Below the pieces are notes generated by a model that saw only the letters and a program-made list of their open reading frames with translations, made no database searches and had not been told where the DNA came from. DNA of 57,132 bases from Multifurca ochricompacta (taxonomy: Eukaryota > Basidiomycota > Agaricomycetes > Russulales > Russulaceae). The DNA lies in assembly GCA_022496185.1 (NCBI GenBank), contig WTXG01000229.1:1-57132 (forward strand). Direction: 5' to 3'. Shown piece by piece: positions 11,399-22,729 of the stretch. A program made the position numbers and the translations under genes. Numbering within the stretch: position 1 is the first letter of the stretch; the number at the start of each line of letters is the position of its first letter.

Positions 11399-12652
11399 TC
11401 AAGTATGCATATCCCATAAAAGATATCCCTTTGAGTGGGGTGCATACCTGACAAAGACTGTTTCTCTGGCCTTTTGGTCCAGTTTTCGTCTTTTATCCTC
11501 TGGGACAGTATAGTAGGCTAAGCAGCTGAATATTTTGAAATATGAGACATCTGGAATGTCCCCATCCAGAAGCTCAAGCGGTGTCCTCCACTTATTAGAA
11601 TGGATGGGGGTTCTATTGTATATGTGACAGGCTGTACACACTGCACATTCCCAGAAACCAAGAGAAAGGCCAGCATGATGTAACATGCTTGTGGCCTTTT
11701 CCATAATGGTTCTGTTGAACCTTTCAGCCCTTCTGTTTTGTTGTGGGGAATATGGCATTGTCAATTTATGCTCTATGCCAGCCTTCTCAAGTAAGGACTT
11801 CAGCTCCCTATTGACAAATTCACCACCTTGGTCTGTATGCAAGGTCTTTATTTTCTTGTCTGTTTTATTTTCCAAGAATGCCTTGATATTACTAAAGACT
11901 GATGTAAAATCACTTTTTGCTTTCATAGCAACAATTAGAGCAGTCCTGCTGAAATTGTCTATGAAAGTGGCAAAGTATAGGTTCCCTTGTATTGAGGTAC
12001 ATTGTAGAGGACCAACTAAGTCACTATGAATGACCTCCAAGGGTGCTGAAGCTCTCTTTTGAGAGGGAGGGAATGGAAGATGATGTGATTTTCCCATTTC
12101 ACAGCCATAACATGGCTTGTCTTCCACTTGGCTATTATCTATACTAAGACCTTTTACAGCCTTAGGAGCATGTCTTGAGAGGGCCTCTTTTGACATATGA
12201 CCCATTCACAAATGCCAGGTGTCAAGACTACTTGATGCAGATTTGTGGGAAGCAGCATTTAAATTCTGCATAGTTTTCCCTAGGACCCAATATAGTCCCA
12301 TAGCTTTGACACCTTCTGCTATTAAAGCATCTCCATATTTTATCTTGACTTCAGATGGAGTGAACTCCACTGAACCGCCTTTGTCTGTGATGCAGCTTGT
12401 AGACAGTATTCTTTCACTGCCAGGCATATAGTAGACATTATTTAACTCCAATTCATGATTATTGCAAGTTTTAAGAATGACTTTGCCTGTTCCTTTGATT
12501 TGGATTATGGAGCCATCACCTATTGTCACCTGATGTCCTGTATGAGGGAAATATTCAGAAAAGTCTTCTAAATATGGTGTGAAGTGGGTGGTGGCCCCAC
12601 TGTCCATCATCCAAGGGTTGCTGCCATCATCAACTTCTTGCATATGTTCAGT
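11399..12652 (-). pseudogene. pol: Copia-1 protease and integrase segment
   Basis: The protease motif WMMDSGATTHF lies near 12,590-12,620. The GAG-pre-integrase segment follows (SLDTWHL at 12,206, then MGHMSKEALSRH after a stop or frame change), with the zinc-finger half CYGCEMGKSHH (about 12,080-12,115). The integrase core shows HSDLVGP, LHTDQGGEF and QQNRRAERFNRT, the D-D-E region of copia integrases. The segment ends ...LLWDMHT and a TGA at 11,400-11,402; the same TGA occurs in Copia-2. Confidence 0.85.
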
Positions 12653-13948
12653 TGTTACGAACCTACTCTTTTCCTGACCCTCATACTGTGCCCCTCCCCT
12701 TTTCCCACACTTGACTGTCCACTCCCTTACTCCACCATCTCTTGACCACTTTGGCCCCAGAACCCAGATGCCTATGACCTTGCGCCTAGGACCTTTGACC
12801 CAATGCCCTTGACTTGCCACCTTGGGACCCTACCTGATGCCTGTGGCTTATATGCCCAGGACCCCACCCTGATGCCTGTGACATGATGCTCTCAGGACCC
12901 CTTGCCCTTGACACCTGCACCTGACTCACTACTAGTTCAGCTACTGTGCTGATGGCTGCATTCCCTCTTCCCCTGATACTCGGCCTCTGTCTTGGCCAGC
13001 ATCCATGCCCTGTCCCTGTGGCTGACACCCATGGGATCTCTGACACTGTCCCTGCCAAACCTGACTAGACAACTTTGGCTTGTACTTACCCCTCCAGACC
13101 ACGTGACCTGTAGGCACATGACATGGACTCAAAGCCATGACCTGCCATGTGACCCTTGACCACATGACCTCAGACCATGTGACCCCTTTGACCATGTGAC
13201 CATGGACCTTGATCATGACCCCTTAGATCATCTGACCCATCAGTCACTCGACCCTCTCCTCTGACTCCTGTGGGAGTATTCCCACACTGATCCAACTTCT
13301 ATGGGGCCTGTCATCTCCCCATTCACCCCTGACCCTGGTGGGAATCCTCCCACACTGATATGACTCCTGTGGGGCTGCCCCACATGATTATGCTTCTGAT
13401 AAGGCTTATCCTTATCATGGACTATATTTGACCTCTTATCTATTGGACAATAAGGACGCTGACCCCATCTTGGATTAGCTACAGACTAGACCCCCATACA
13501 GTATATAAGACCCTGTAGACAGTTTGTACGACCCCAGATTTGACCTCTTGTGCCTTCAGCCTAGAGATCTTAGACCCCAATACATCAGAAGCCCTTTCCC
13601 CTTCCTTACATCCTTGAGATCCTTGAAGGGACCTCCCATTGCCTCTGGCAATGGGTGTGTACCCTTCTCTTTGAACCCCTCTGCCGCCTCCTAGGTCCCC
13701 AGTGTGCTTGGTGTGCCTCTGGCACGGCAACTGGGCCTCATCCCTGCTTAACAGCCTTAGGGGATTAGCTCCCTTTGGTTGACTCATCCTGTCTCCCTCT
13801 GTGCTTGGTTATAGCACCAACCTTTAGTCCACTCCGAAGCTAGACAGTAGCCTGGAGCCTAGCCTTACCAAGCTAGGCTCCTGGCTGAGGCAATGGACCT
13901 GCGTTGACCTGTGCATGTCGCACACAGAGCGCCCTGCTGAGTGTAACA
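12653..13948 (+). repeat. LTR-E1, 1.3-kb solo LTR in Copia-1
   Basis: It starts TGTTACGAACCTAC, ends GAGTGTAACA, and has a promoter-like TATATAAGACCC at about 13,502. The flanks TCAGT (12,648-12,652) and TCGGT (13,949-13,953) are a 5-bp TSD with one CpG-to-CpA change; Copia-2, not interrupted here, has TCGGT. Two further copies (E2, E3) occur at 25.6-29.4 kb. No internal coding region is attached, hence solo LTR. The identical 102-codon open frame found in E1 and E2 is LTR sequence, not a gene. Confidence 0.85.
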
Positions 13949-13999
13949 TCGGTCAAGATATAAAGTGAAATGTGAGGTGTCTCATGCACCTCCTGTATT

Positions 14000-14497
14000 T
14001 GTAGAACAGGCATGTGTGCAGCATACTGACTGTGGATGTTAGCGGGTTAGGCTGCAAAGACAAGTTACTTCAGAGGTAGAAGAAACTCTATTATACTATA
14101 CTACACACCTGCAAAGACAAGTTCTATATACAGAGTTAGTCTAAAGGTAGTGAAGATAGTAGAGAGGACAACTTACACTTCAGAGGTAGAAGAAACTCTG
14201 AAGTGTAGGTGACGAAACAGACACCCTTATATACTATCCAAGGGATGGTCTGTGCACTGGGAATAAGTCCACAAGTGCTGGACAAAGTCCAAATAATAAA
14301 CATGAGGGAGAAAGGCCATTGGCCACTACAGAAATCACATGTTACATGGTGCATCAGTCAGCTACTGCAGAATGTGAGAAAGAAAGTAATAATGATAATG
14401 TAAAAGTCCGAAACTCTGGTATCTAATCTAATCTACAAAGTAGCTAATCTAATCACCTGATGCCTGAAGCATCACCAAACATCTTCTATGTTCAACA
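14000..14497 (-). repeat. Copia-2 3' LTR (family F)
   Basis: TGTAGAACAGG...CTATGTTCAACA in plus reading. It contains an inverted pair of ACTTCAGAG(G)TAGAAGAAACTCT-like motifs and, on the minus strand, a TATATAAGGGTG promoter box at about 14,220. It begins directly after the TSD GTATT. Confidence 0.92.
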
Positions 14498-14740
14498 TCC
14501 CTCCATGCTGAAGGCATCTGGTCATAGATGGAAATGAGTTGAATGAGCACATCGCCAGCCAGAGATCCAACTTCTCTAACTCTCAAGAGTGAGAGGGGCA
14601 TGGTGTTCAGAGGCATATCGCAGTGATTCACTTATGCAAACTGAAACCATACACACCTCTTGCATCACTCTCAAAGTTGAGAACTTTGCTCATGGTGGGA
14701 AAGTGAGACTGGTATTCAAAGTCTCCAGATTCCAGCTCTC

Positions 14741-16348
14741 TCATTCCAGCATAAGTCCAAGTCCATTGACCATGATTTCAAACGATGCTCTTGGTAGAGA
14801 CTTAGTAAAGCCATCTGCCAGCATCTCACCTGTGGGGGTATGCACTAACTCAATTATGTGCAATTCAATGTACCCCCTAATGGCATGGTACTTGATAGGT
14901 ATATGCTTTGACTGCCTTCCTGTGACTGGGTTTAATGCCAGATCTACGGCACCCTTATTGTCACAATGGAGTAGTATAGGGGAGGATACCTCGTACCCTA
15001 ATTCCTCCATAAAAGTCCTATACCATGCAGCCTGGTTTGCAGCCTCAGAGAGGCTCATATACTCAGCTTCAGTGGTGGACTGTGCTACTGTTTTCTGCTT
15101 TCTGGAACACCAAGATATGGCACCATTTGCTAAGAAAAACACGTAGCCTGAGGTTGAGTGGCAGTCTTCTTGGTCTCCCCATGAAGAATCTGCAAAGCCA
15201 TGAAGCCCACTCTCCCCATTCCCTCCAGAATAGCGTAACTTGCAGTCTTTTGTACTATTAAGATACTTTAAGACATATTTTGCAAGTCGCATGTGATCTT
15301 GAGAGGGGTTGGAAGCGTATTGACTAAGGTGCGCCACAGCAAAACTGATGTCGGGTCTGCTTCCAATCTGCACCCATAGCAGAGACCCCATCAACTGTTG
15401 GTACTTCTTTATTTCAGAAGTAGATGCCTGGCCATCAAACTTGACCAGATGTACATCAGCGCCAGAGGGAAGAGGAGTATATACTCGGTTGGAATCCCTC
15501 ATCCCAAACTTCTCAATAATAGATAAAATGTAGGCTGCTTGGTCAATCTCCAGTGTCTTGTTAGGATGATCCCTGGTGATGTTAACTCCAAGGTATGACT
15601 GGATTTCTCCCAAATCAGTCATCTCATATCGATTAGATAGAGCTGACTTCAGCCACATTATCTTATCATTGGAAGACCCAAGTATAGTAATGTCATCTAC
15701 ATAGAGAATGACATAAAGTGAATCATCCCCCTCCTTTTGATGAAACACATATACTCCTGCATCAGAGTACGTCCGAGTGAAGCCCAGTTCATTAAGAACT
15801 GCATGGAATTGTAGATTCCATGCTCGGGAGGCTTGTTTGAGGCCATATAATGCTTTTTGTAGCCTGCAAACTTTGGACTCTTGACCAGCAATGACGAAAC
15901 CAACTGGTTGCTCCATATAAATTTCTTCTTCCAGATCGCCATGTAGGAATGCTGATTTGACATCCATTTGGTGGATTTCCCAATCCTCTAGTGTAGCTAG
16001 TGCTAGTAATAATCTTAGAGATTCAAATCTGGCGACTGGAGAGAATGTTTCGTCAAAGTCCACCCCTTCTATTTGGGTGAAACCCTTTGCCACGAGCCTA
16101 GCACGAAACCGTCCATCTGGTTTCAGCTTAAAAACCCATTTTGACTTGACCGCCTTTCTTCCTTTTGGAAGATCCTCAAGGCACCACACATCTAGTTTAT
16201 CCAAGGCATCAATTTCATATTTACATGCCTCAAGCCATTCACTGGCATTGTCAGATTGCATTGCCTCCTGAAAAGTCAGGGGATCTCTATAAGAGACTCC
16301 TGCTGCATTTAGCAATTCCATATGCCCAAGTCTGGAAGAACCTTGCAC
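14741..16348 (-). CDS. pol: Copia-2 reverse transcriptase and RNase H
   Basis: This 535-codon open frame covers the whole copia-type RT and RNase H. RT motifs are WVFKLKPDGRFRARLVAKGF (residues 71-90), DETFSPVARFESLR (99-112), the first catalytic aspartate in QMDVKSAFLHGDLEEEIY (127-144) and YVDD (216-219) with the two further aspartates. RNase H follows (GFADSSWGDQEDCHSTSGY; EAEYMSLSEA; CDNKGAVDLALNP), so all catalytic positions appear present. It is the C-terminal part of a larger pol polyprotein; the apparent start is only the first in-frame start codon after an upstream stop. With the upstream frame broken, this copy is probably not autonomous, but the enzyme module could still be made. 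Confidence 0.92.
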   Translation of the reverse strand: MQGSSRLGHMELLNAAGVSYRDPLTFQEAMQSDNASEWLEACKYEIDALDKLDVWCLEDLPKGRKAVKSKWVFKLKPDGRFRARLVAKGFTQIEGVDFDETFSPVARFESLRLLLALATLEDWEIHQMDVKSAFLHGDLEEEIYMEQPVGFVIAGQESKVCRLQKALYGLKQASRAWNLQFHAVLNELGFTRTYSDAGVYVFHQKEGDDSLYVILYVDDITILGSSNDKIMWLKSALSNRYEMTDLGEIQSYLGVNITRDHPNKTLEIDQAAYILSIIEKFGMRDSNRVYTPLPSGADVHLVKFDGQASTSEIKKYQQLMGSLLWVQIGSRPDISFAVAHLSQYASNPSQDHMRLAKYVLKYLNSTKDCKLRYSGGNGESGLHGFADSSWGDQEDCHSTSGYVFFLANGAISWCSRKQKTVAQSTTEAEYMSLSEAANQAAWYRTFMEELGYEVSSPILLHCDNKGAVDLALNPVTGRQSKHIPIKYHAIRGYIELHIIELVHTPTGEMLADGFTKSLPRASFEIMVNGLGLMLE

Positions 16349-16375
16349 GAACTCAGCATTATCCTCAGTATAAAA

Positions 16376-16900
16376 TCAAGGATTCATGCATCGTGAACGT
16401 TTGGGACGCGCAGTATCAAGATCTAAATCTTCCTGCACTGCCCTGTCACGTTGCTGAGAACGTGGACTTTCCCTAGTAAAGACTGGTTGGGGAAGTCTGC
16501 CAACATTCTTTTTAGATTGTCTTTTGGCATGGGTTCTCTGGGGGAGTTCAGATGGTTCCATGATTTGGGACGGAGGTGTCTGATAGATAGTCTCATCGTG
16601 TGTCTCGTTTTGGGTGTGGTAGGCTCAGGATTTAATTGAGGAGGTTCCACTACCTCCTGTTCCTCAACCTTGGTGTCCTTGTCTTCAGGAGCCTGAGGAA
16701 CCGTGGCTATTGCTGGTTGAGGCTGGACAGGCCTCTCTGTTTCTAAGACAAAAGGTGTAACTTTTTCCTTTTGCTTTCCCTTGCTGTCCTTGGCAAGGTT
16801 GGATGGGAAGGACCCTTCATCAAATGTCACATCTCTTGACAATACAAAGGATCAAGTATGCATATCCCAAAGAAGATATCCTTTAGAGTGGGGTGCATAC
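16376..16900 (-). pseudogene. Copia-2 integrase/RT linker (broken)
   Basis: This low-complexity Glu/Pro/Gln-rich linker (SRDVTFDEGSFPSNLAKD; EDKDTKVEEQEVVEPPQL) joins integrase and RT. It is interrupted by the TGA at 16,855-16,857 (MHT-stop-SFVL) shared with Copia-1 and by a frame change near 16,610. The motif DVTFDEG is the usual link between the integrase C-terminus and RT in copia elements. Confidence 0.75.
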
Positions 16901-17088
16901 CCGACAAAGACTGTTTCCCTGGCTTTGTGATCCAGTTTACGTCTTTTGTCCTCAGGGACAGTGTAGTAGGCTAAGCAGCCAAATATTTTAAAATAAGAGA
17001 CATCTGGAATGTCCCCATCCAGAAGCTCAAGCAGTGTCCTCCACTTATTGGAACAGATGGGCGTTCTATTGTATATGTGACAGGCTGT

Positions 17089-18063
17089 TCACACTGCACA
17101 TTCCCAGAAACCAAGGGAAAGACCAGCATGATGCAGCATACTGGTTGCTTTTTCCATGATGGTTCTGTTGAACCTTTCAGCCCTTCTGTTCTGTTGTGGG
17201 GAGTATGGCATTGTCAATTTATGCTCTATGCCAGCCTGCTCAAGTATTGACTTCAGTTCCCTATTGACAAATTTGCCACCTCGGTCTGTGTGTAAGGTCT
17301 TTATTTTCTTGTCTGTTTTATTTTCCAAGAATGCCTTAATGTTACAGAAGACCAATGTAAAATCACTTTTTGCCTTCATAGCAACAACTAGAGCTGTCCT
17401 GCTAAAGTCATCTATGAAGGTGGCAAAGTATAGGTTCCCTTGAATTGAAGTACATTGTAGAGGACCAACTAGGTCACTATGAATGACTTCCAAGGGTGCT
17501 GAAGCTCTCTTTTGAGAGGGAGGGAATGGAAGACAGTGTGATTTTCCCATTTCACAGCCATAACACGGCTTGTCTTCCACTTGGCTATTATTTATACTAA
17601 GGCCTTTTACAGCCTTAGGAGCATGTCTTTTGAGGGCCTCTTTTGACATATGACCCATGCGCAAATGCCAGGTATCAAGGCTACTTGATGCAGATTTGTG
17701 GGAAGCAGTATTTAAATTCTGCATAGTTTTCCCAAAGACCCAATAGAGTCCCATAGCCTTGACACCTTCCACTATAATTGCATTATTGTACTTTATTTTG
17801 ACCTCAGATGGAGAGAATTCCACTGAGCCACCTTTGTCCATGATGCAGCTAGTTGACAGTATTCTTTCACTGCCAGGCATATAAAAGACATTATTTAACT
17901 CTAACTCATAATTATTATGAGTTTTGAGAATGACTTTGCCTGTTCCTTCAACTTGGACTATGGATCCATCACCAATTGTCACCTGATGTCCCTTGTGTGG
18001 GAAATACTCAGAGAAATTGTCTAAGTATGGTGTAAAGTGAGTGGTGGCTCCACTGTCCATCAT
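17089..18063 (-). pseudogene. pol: Copia-2 protease and integrase (frame ends early)
   Basis: This 324-codon frame opens with the protease motif MMDSGATTHF, then the GAG-pre-integrase HLRMGHMSKEAL (about residues 133-144), a CYGCEMGKSH zinc-finger half (about 165-175), HSDLVGPLQ (about 194-202), HTDRGGKFVN (about 260-269) and QQNRRAERFNRT (about 291-302). The last three contain the D, D and E of the integrase site. It stops at TGA 17,089-17,091 where Copia-1 has a cysteine codon (V-C-TACHIYNRT), a TGT-to-TGA change. Upstream, gag ends in another frame at 18,060. Confidence 0.88.
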
Positions 18064-19781
18064 CCAAGGATTGCTGCCATCATGACTTCTTGCGTATGCT
18101 CGGTCATCATATAAAGTGAAATGCGAGGTGTCTCATGCACCTCCTGTATTCTGCCACTACCATTAACTACAGTAGCTACTTGTGTGGAGTTTGTTTGTAC
18201 ACTGGGGCCTTGCCCCTTCCTCTTGTTGCCCTTTTTGCCTGCATCAGCATTGGCTCTGTCCTGTTTCCTTTGCCAACATTCATTTGCCTTGTGGCCTGGC
18301 TTCTGGCAATAGAAGCAGGTGACATCATTGGACAATGATGCACCTGCAGGTTGTGGCATGAAATTTGTTTGTTTTTTGTTTTTATTTTTGTTGACATGGG
18401 CTGCCTTGTTAAGGGCAGCCCCAACACCATTTCCTGCAGGGCCGGCAAGTTGGCTTTCCTCATTTAGGAACCTTTGTACAAGGTCCTGAGGGGAAAGGCA
18501 GTCAGGGGACCTGATGCCAGGATTGAACCAGCAATGGCACTGTAGGATGGAGGCAGGGATTGGAGCAATATGAAGCTCATCTGGAGATCAGAGATCTCCA
18601 TCCCATTCTCTTTGAGAGTGCTCCTCACATCCAACACACGCTGCAACTGGGGTCTGAATTGTTTGCCCTCCTCCAAGTGGAAGGAGGACACAGAACACCA
18701 CAAGTTGTAGGTGGCCATGCTACCTACTGAGCTGTAGAGTGATTCCAAACGCTCATACTTGGTGTTACAAACCCCGTTGCGTCATCTTGTTTCCTTTTCT
18801 CCCTCATGCGACATGTCCTTTGGCCCTGTTTACCCCTTTGTCGACCGTGTTATGACTTCCTTTGTACCTATTTGTTTCTTATCTCTGACCCAGGGCTGTG
18901 CTTATCTCTGACTCATACCTTACACAAGAACTCTTACGTATTTTCCCACCAGAATCACAACTATACCGGATCCGTCTACGTATATTCTCACCTGGCCCAC
19001 ATTGACTCCGCTCCCCATTTGGTTACATTACGATTCTGTTGATACATCAAGTACAACACTCTGATTTAGACTCCGACTTCTATTACGTATATAAGGTCTG
19101 CCTAGATAGCCTGTATGCCTTAGACTCGACTTCTTAATTGACTTGGTGCATTACCTTCTGGGTGATCTCTAAAGACCCGACTCTTGAATTGTCTCAGTGC
19201 TTTTGGCACTCTTCCGCTCACCAGTACTAAGGGATTAGCTCCTTGGTATTGACTTCTCACCCAATCTCCGTGTACTTGAAAGACAGTACACACCTGACTT
19301 TGTAGTTTCGCTACGCGACTTATCACATGTCGTGACGAACGCCCGCACCAGGCGTTACACTTGGCATTGACAGTTGGATACATTCTGTCAGAGGCAATCT
19401 GGGAGTATGTTTCTGATGATACTACCATCACCAGAACTCCCATGAGAACTTCCTCCACTCTGTTCGATTCAAGGTACATTGGCTCTGACCAAAGTGTGAA
19501 GCGTTTGGCATACTCATCATCCTTTTCTCCATCTTCTGGCTTCGGCAGATTTAGGAATTCAGGGGCATCATGCATGATGTGCCTCTTCATTCCATTGATC
19601 CTGAGCAGGGCTGTGAAAGACACAGACCACTGCTGCCAGTTGGAGCCATCAAGCTTGTCAAACTTGAAGGTGGGAGGAAAAACGATGGAAGACATTTGAG
19701 ATGATTTAAAAAAGGTTGATCCTGGTTCCAAGGAGCAGTTAGAACCAGTTGTCCAGGTCTCATTGAAGAGGGCCTGTCCAT
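18060..19781 (-). pseudogene. gag: Copia-2 gag (split by solo LTR-B)
   Basis: The gag N-terminus is at 19,370-19,781 (start MDRPSSMRPGQL; IVFPPTFKFDKLDGSNWQQW), typical of the copia-type Gag domain. It continues after the LTR at 18,464-18,760 (LYSSVGSMATYNLWCSVSSF; SFILLQSLPPSYSAIAGSI) and, after a frame change, at 18,060-18,463 with the knuckle CFYCQKPGHKANECWQRK (about 18,270-18,325). The break at 18,763-19,359 is a clean insertion with TSD, so most of the frame was intact before it. Confidence 0.87.
18763..19359 (+). repeat. solo LTR-B in Copia-2 gag
   Basis: It starts TGTTACAAACCCCG, ends GGCGTTACA and is 597 bp long. It is flanked by CTTGG on both sides (18,758-18,762 and 19,360-19,364), a perfect 5-bp TSD. 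It carries TATATAAGG followed by AGACTCGACTT, as in the Gypsy-2 and Gypsy-3 LTRs. This places an LTR-B transposition after Copia-2 insertion. Confidence 0.95.
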
Positions 19782-19789
19782 TCTGTGGC

Positions 19790-20607
19790 GCTATGCTTCA
19801 GAACTTAAAAAAGTCCTGCCTCTGATGTGTGACTTCTAAGTAGTATAGTAGGCTGTCTAGCGCCATCTACAACAAGTCCTAAACCCACATCAGGGGGACA
19901 TTGTGTAAATAGATGGGGAGTCATGTCATGGAGGAGCCAACTGCAAGTTCCACTAGAGACAAAGGGTATATAGCCCTTCCTCTAGTGCTGGTGGTGGAGT
20001 CCATGATTAAGCCCTAGATGATTGGGGCCATGACTATAGTAGACTATCAGGTTTCCTCTGGTTGGGGCAGACCCCCAACAACAGCAGCAGATACTTCTGC
20101 CCAGAGACAAAACCTTCTAGCTACTGTGTAAATACTATAGTAGTTCAAGCCTACTTGTATCGAGCCCAAGCATCATGGGAGTGACTACCCATGCCTTGTT
20201 CTAGACCCTAAACTCTACCAGCAGGTCGCTAAACCTGGCTTACAGATCGAGCCAAGCATTGACTGAACCTATAGCCCCAAGCCTTCTGGGCAAGTGGCCT
20301 ACTAAGACTATGGATGGGACAAAAACCCAGCTACAACTATGAATACTATTTACTTAGAGCACACATGAGGAACTCAAGGTGTTTCACCCACTTAGGGTCC
20401 CTCATCACCTTTTGCAAGAATCCCCTGAGGGACTAGCCAGACAGATCAAGGTGGGCACATGAAGCGCACCACCTTGTGGACAGTTAAGGGCAAGAGAGAT
20501 AGAAATCGAAGCTCACAAAGAAGACTGGTTGGGAAAGGAGTCTTAAAGCTTGGTGAGCTTGAAGAAAAGGTTGGACTGATCAAAGAGTGGTCAGTTAGGT
20601 GTGCTCA
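19790..20607 (-). other. Copia-2 untranslated leader
   Basis: About 0.8 kb between the primer-binding site and the gag start. It has no long frame and few CpG and is alignable along most of its length with the leader of Copia-1 (22,730-23,555). Nothing else is recognised. Confidence 0.7.
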
Positions 20608-20619
20608 GGGCCCATAACC
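20608..20619 (-). other. Copia-2 primer-binding site: half initiator tRNA-Met
   Basis: Immediately inside the 5' LTR the minus strand reads GGTTATGGGCCC. This is complementary to GGGCCCAUAACC of the anticodon stem-loop of eukaryotic initiator tRNA-Met, the internal tRNA region used as primer by Drosophila copia. Copia-1 has the same 12 nt at 23,556-23,567. Confidence 0.85.
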
Positions 20620-21116
20620 TGTAGAACAGGCATGTGTGCAGCATACTGACTGTGGATGTTAGAGGTTAGGCTGCAAAGACAAGTTACTTCAGAGGTAGAA
20701 GAAACTCTATTATACTATACTACACACCTGCAAAGACAAGTTCTATATACAGAGTTAGTCTAAAGGTAGTGAAGATAGTAGAGAGGACAACTTACACTTC
20801 AGAGGTAGAAGAAACTCTGAAGTGTAGGTGACGAAACAGACACCCTTATATACTATCCAAGGGATGGTCTGTGCACTGGGAATAAGTCCACAAGTGCCAG
20901 ACAAAGTCTAAATAATAAACATGAGGGAGAAAGGCCATTGGCCACTACAGAAATCACATGTTACATGGTGCATCAGTCAGCTACTGCAGAATGTGAGAAA
21001 GAAAGTAATAATGATAATGTAAAAGTCCGAAACTCTGGTATCTAATCTAATCTACAAAGTAGCTAATCTAATCACCTGATGCCTGAAGCATCACCGAACA
21101 TCTTCTATGTTCAACA
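20620..21116 (-). repeat. Copia-2 5' LTR (family F)
   Basis: Near-identical to 14,000-14,497 (differences include GCGGG/GAGG near the start and CACCAAAC/CACCGAAC near the end). It is followed by the TSD GTATT and then Copia-1 gag sequence. Confidence 0.93.
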
Positions 21117-21121
21117 GTATT

Positions 21122-22723
21122 CTGCCACTACCATTAACTATAGTAGCTACTTGTGTGGAGTTTGTTTGTACACTGGGGCCTTGCCCCTTCCTCTTGTTGC
21201 CTTTTTTGCCTGCATCAGCATTGGCTCTGTCCTGTTTCCTTTGCTGACATTCATTAGCCTTGTGACCTGGCTTCTGGCAATAGAAGCAGGTGACATCATT
21301 GGACGATGATGCACCTGCAGGATGTGGTGTGAATTTTGGTTGTTGTTTTTTGTTTTTGTTGACATGGGCTGCCTTATTAAGGGCAGCCCCAACACCACTT
21401 CCTGCAGGGCTGGCTAGTCAGCTTTCCTCATTTAGGAACCTTTGAACAAGGTCCTGAGGGGAAAGGCAGTCAGGGGGTCCTGACACCAGGATTGAGCCAG
21501 CTATGGCATTGTAGGATGGAGGTAGGGATTGGAGCAAAATAAAGCTCATCTGGAGATCAGAGATCTCCATCCCATTTTCTGTTACAACTCACTGTTGACT
21601 GCCTGGACAGTGGGTTGTATTCGAGGGGGAAGGATTTGGAAGTGGGCAAAGGATGAGAGTGAGGGTGAAAGTGCAGGAAGACAAAGCAAACAGCTCAAAG
21701 GCAAGGGATGAGAAGCCTTCCACAAGGTGGGGCTAATCTCCTAGGTAATCAGGAACCAGATCACAAGTGGACAGTCTGGAGCTGTCCATTCTATTCCCAA
21801 AGGGTTTATATATGTAATTACAACTGGGACTTTGGTCTGTGCACCACTTTAGGGGAGGTTAACTTCACTTTAACTCCCTACTGATCCACCAATGAGAATA
21901 GCCCTGCCTTTGGGCTTAGAAATCTGCAGTCCACAGTCTGCAGTTTGTGGACTGCTGTTTAGGCATTGTGGGGTTCTGTTAGTACTCTTCCCACAGATCT
22001 CCAATTTGGCAGGAGTCCAGCCCTGGTCTGGACCGGCCCTTCTCTGGTCTTAATCTAGGGTTATCTTCATCTCTGAGGGTTTTGCAAGGTCTCTGGGAGC
22101 GTCTAGGGATTTCTAGGGGGTCAGGAGGTCTTCTAGGGTGTCAGTTCATGACATTTTCCTTTAGAGTACTCCTTGCATCCAACACATGCTGCAACTGGGG
22201 CCTAAACTGTTTGCCTTCCTCAAGATGGAAGGTCGAAACTAAGCACCACAAGTTGTAGGTGGCCATGCTACCTACTGAGCCATATAGCATTTCAAGACGC
22301 TCATATTTGGCATTGACAGATGGATATGTCCTGTATGAGGCAATTTGGGAGTATGTTTCTGGTGATGTAACCATCACCAGAACTCCCATGAGGACCTCCT
22401 CCACCCTGTTCCACTCCAGGTACAGGGGCTCCAACCAAATGGCAAAGCATTTAGCATACTCATCATCCTTTATCTCCATCCTCCATCTTTGGTGCATTGA
22501 CAAATTCAGGGCCATCATGCATGATGTGCCTTTTCATGCCATTGATGCATAGCAGGGCAGTGAATGAGACCGACCACTGCTGCCAATTGGAGCTGTCAAG
22601 TTTGTCAAACTTGAAGGTGGGGGGGAAGACAATGGAAGACATTTTTGAGATGATAAATTGATCCTGGTTCCAAGGAGCAGTTAGAACCAGTTGTCCAGGT
22701 CTCATTGAAGAGGGCCCATCCAT
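21122..22723 (-). pseudogene. gag: Copia-1 gag (split by solo LTR-H)
   Basis: The N-terminal part (22,463-22,723; start MDGPSSMRPGQL, IVFPPTFKFDKLDSSNWQQW) and middle part (22,154-22,518; LYGSVGSMATYNLWCLVSTF) are followed by LTR-H and then the C-terminal part with a CCHC knuckle (about 21,250-21,310; CFYCQKPGH-like). The frame continues across Copia-2 into 13,954-13,994. It is closely similar to Copia-2 gag but CpG-poorer and has extra frame changes. Confidence 0.83.
21580..22153. repeat. LTR-H, solo LTR in Copia-1 gag
   Basis: It starts TGTTACAACTCACTG, ends GTTCATGACA and is 574 bp long, with perfect TSD TTTTC on both sides (21,575-21,579 and 22,154-22,158). It matches no other LTR family in the window at its ends. 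A TATATAAAC-like box on the minus strand near 21,810 suggests minus orientation. Confidence 0.88.
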
Positions 22724-22729
22724 TCTGTG

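Larger units (their letters stand above)
14000..21116 (-). mobile_element. Copia-2: full-length Ty1/copia element
   Basis: Two LTRs of 497-498 bp (14,000-14,497 and 20,620-21,116) bracket gag, protease, integrase, RT and RNase H in copia order on the minus strand. A 5-bp TSD, GTATT (13,995-13,999 and 21,117-21,121), flanks it, and the sequence reads on as Copia-1 gag on both sides. The LTRs differ at only about five positions by eye, so insertion is recent relative to Copia-1. A solo LTR-B sits in gag. Protease/integrase and gag are interrupted by stops or frame changes; the RT/RNase H frame is open. Confidence 0.93.

Noticed and set aside
12786..13058. 91-codon frame and its inverted twin at 27,993-28,265
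   Set aside because: LTR-E sequence in both cases; not conserved in LTR-E3.
13479..13787. 102-codon frame, identical at 13,479-13,787 (minus) and 25,997-26,305 (plus)
   Set aside because: Both copies lie inside LTR-E solo LTRs; the identity reflects the repeat, and the sequence has no protein-like composition.
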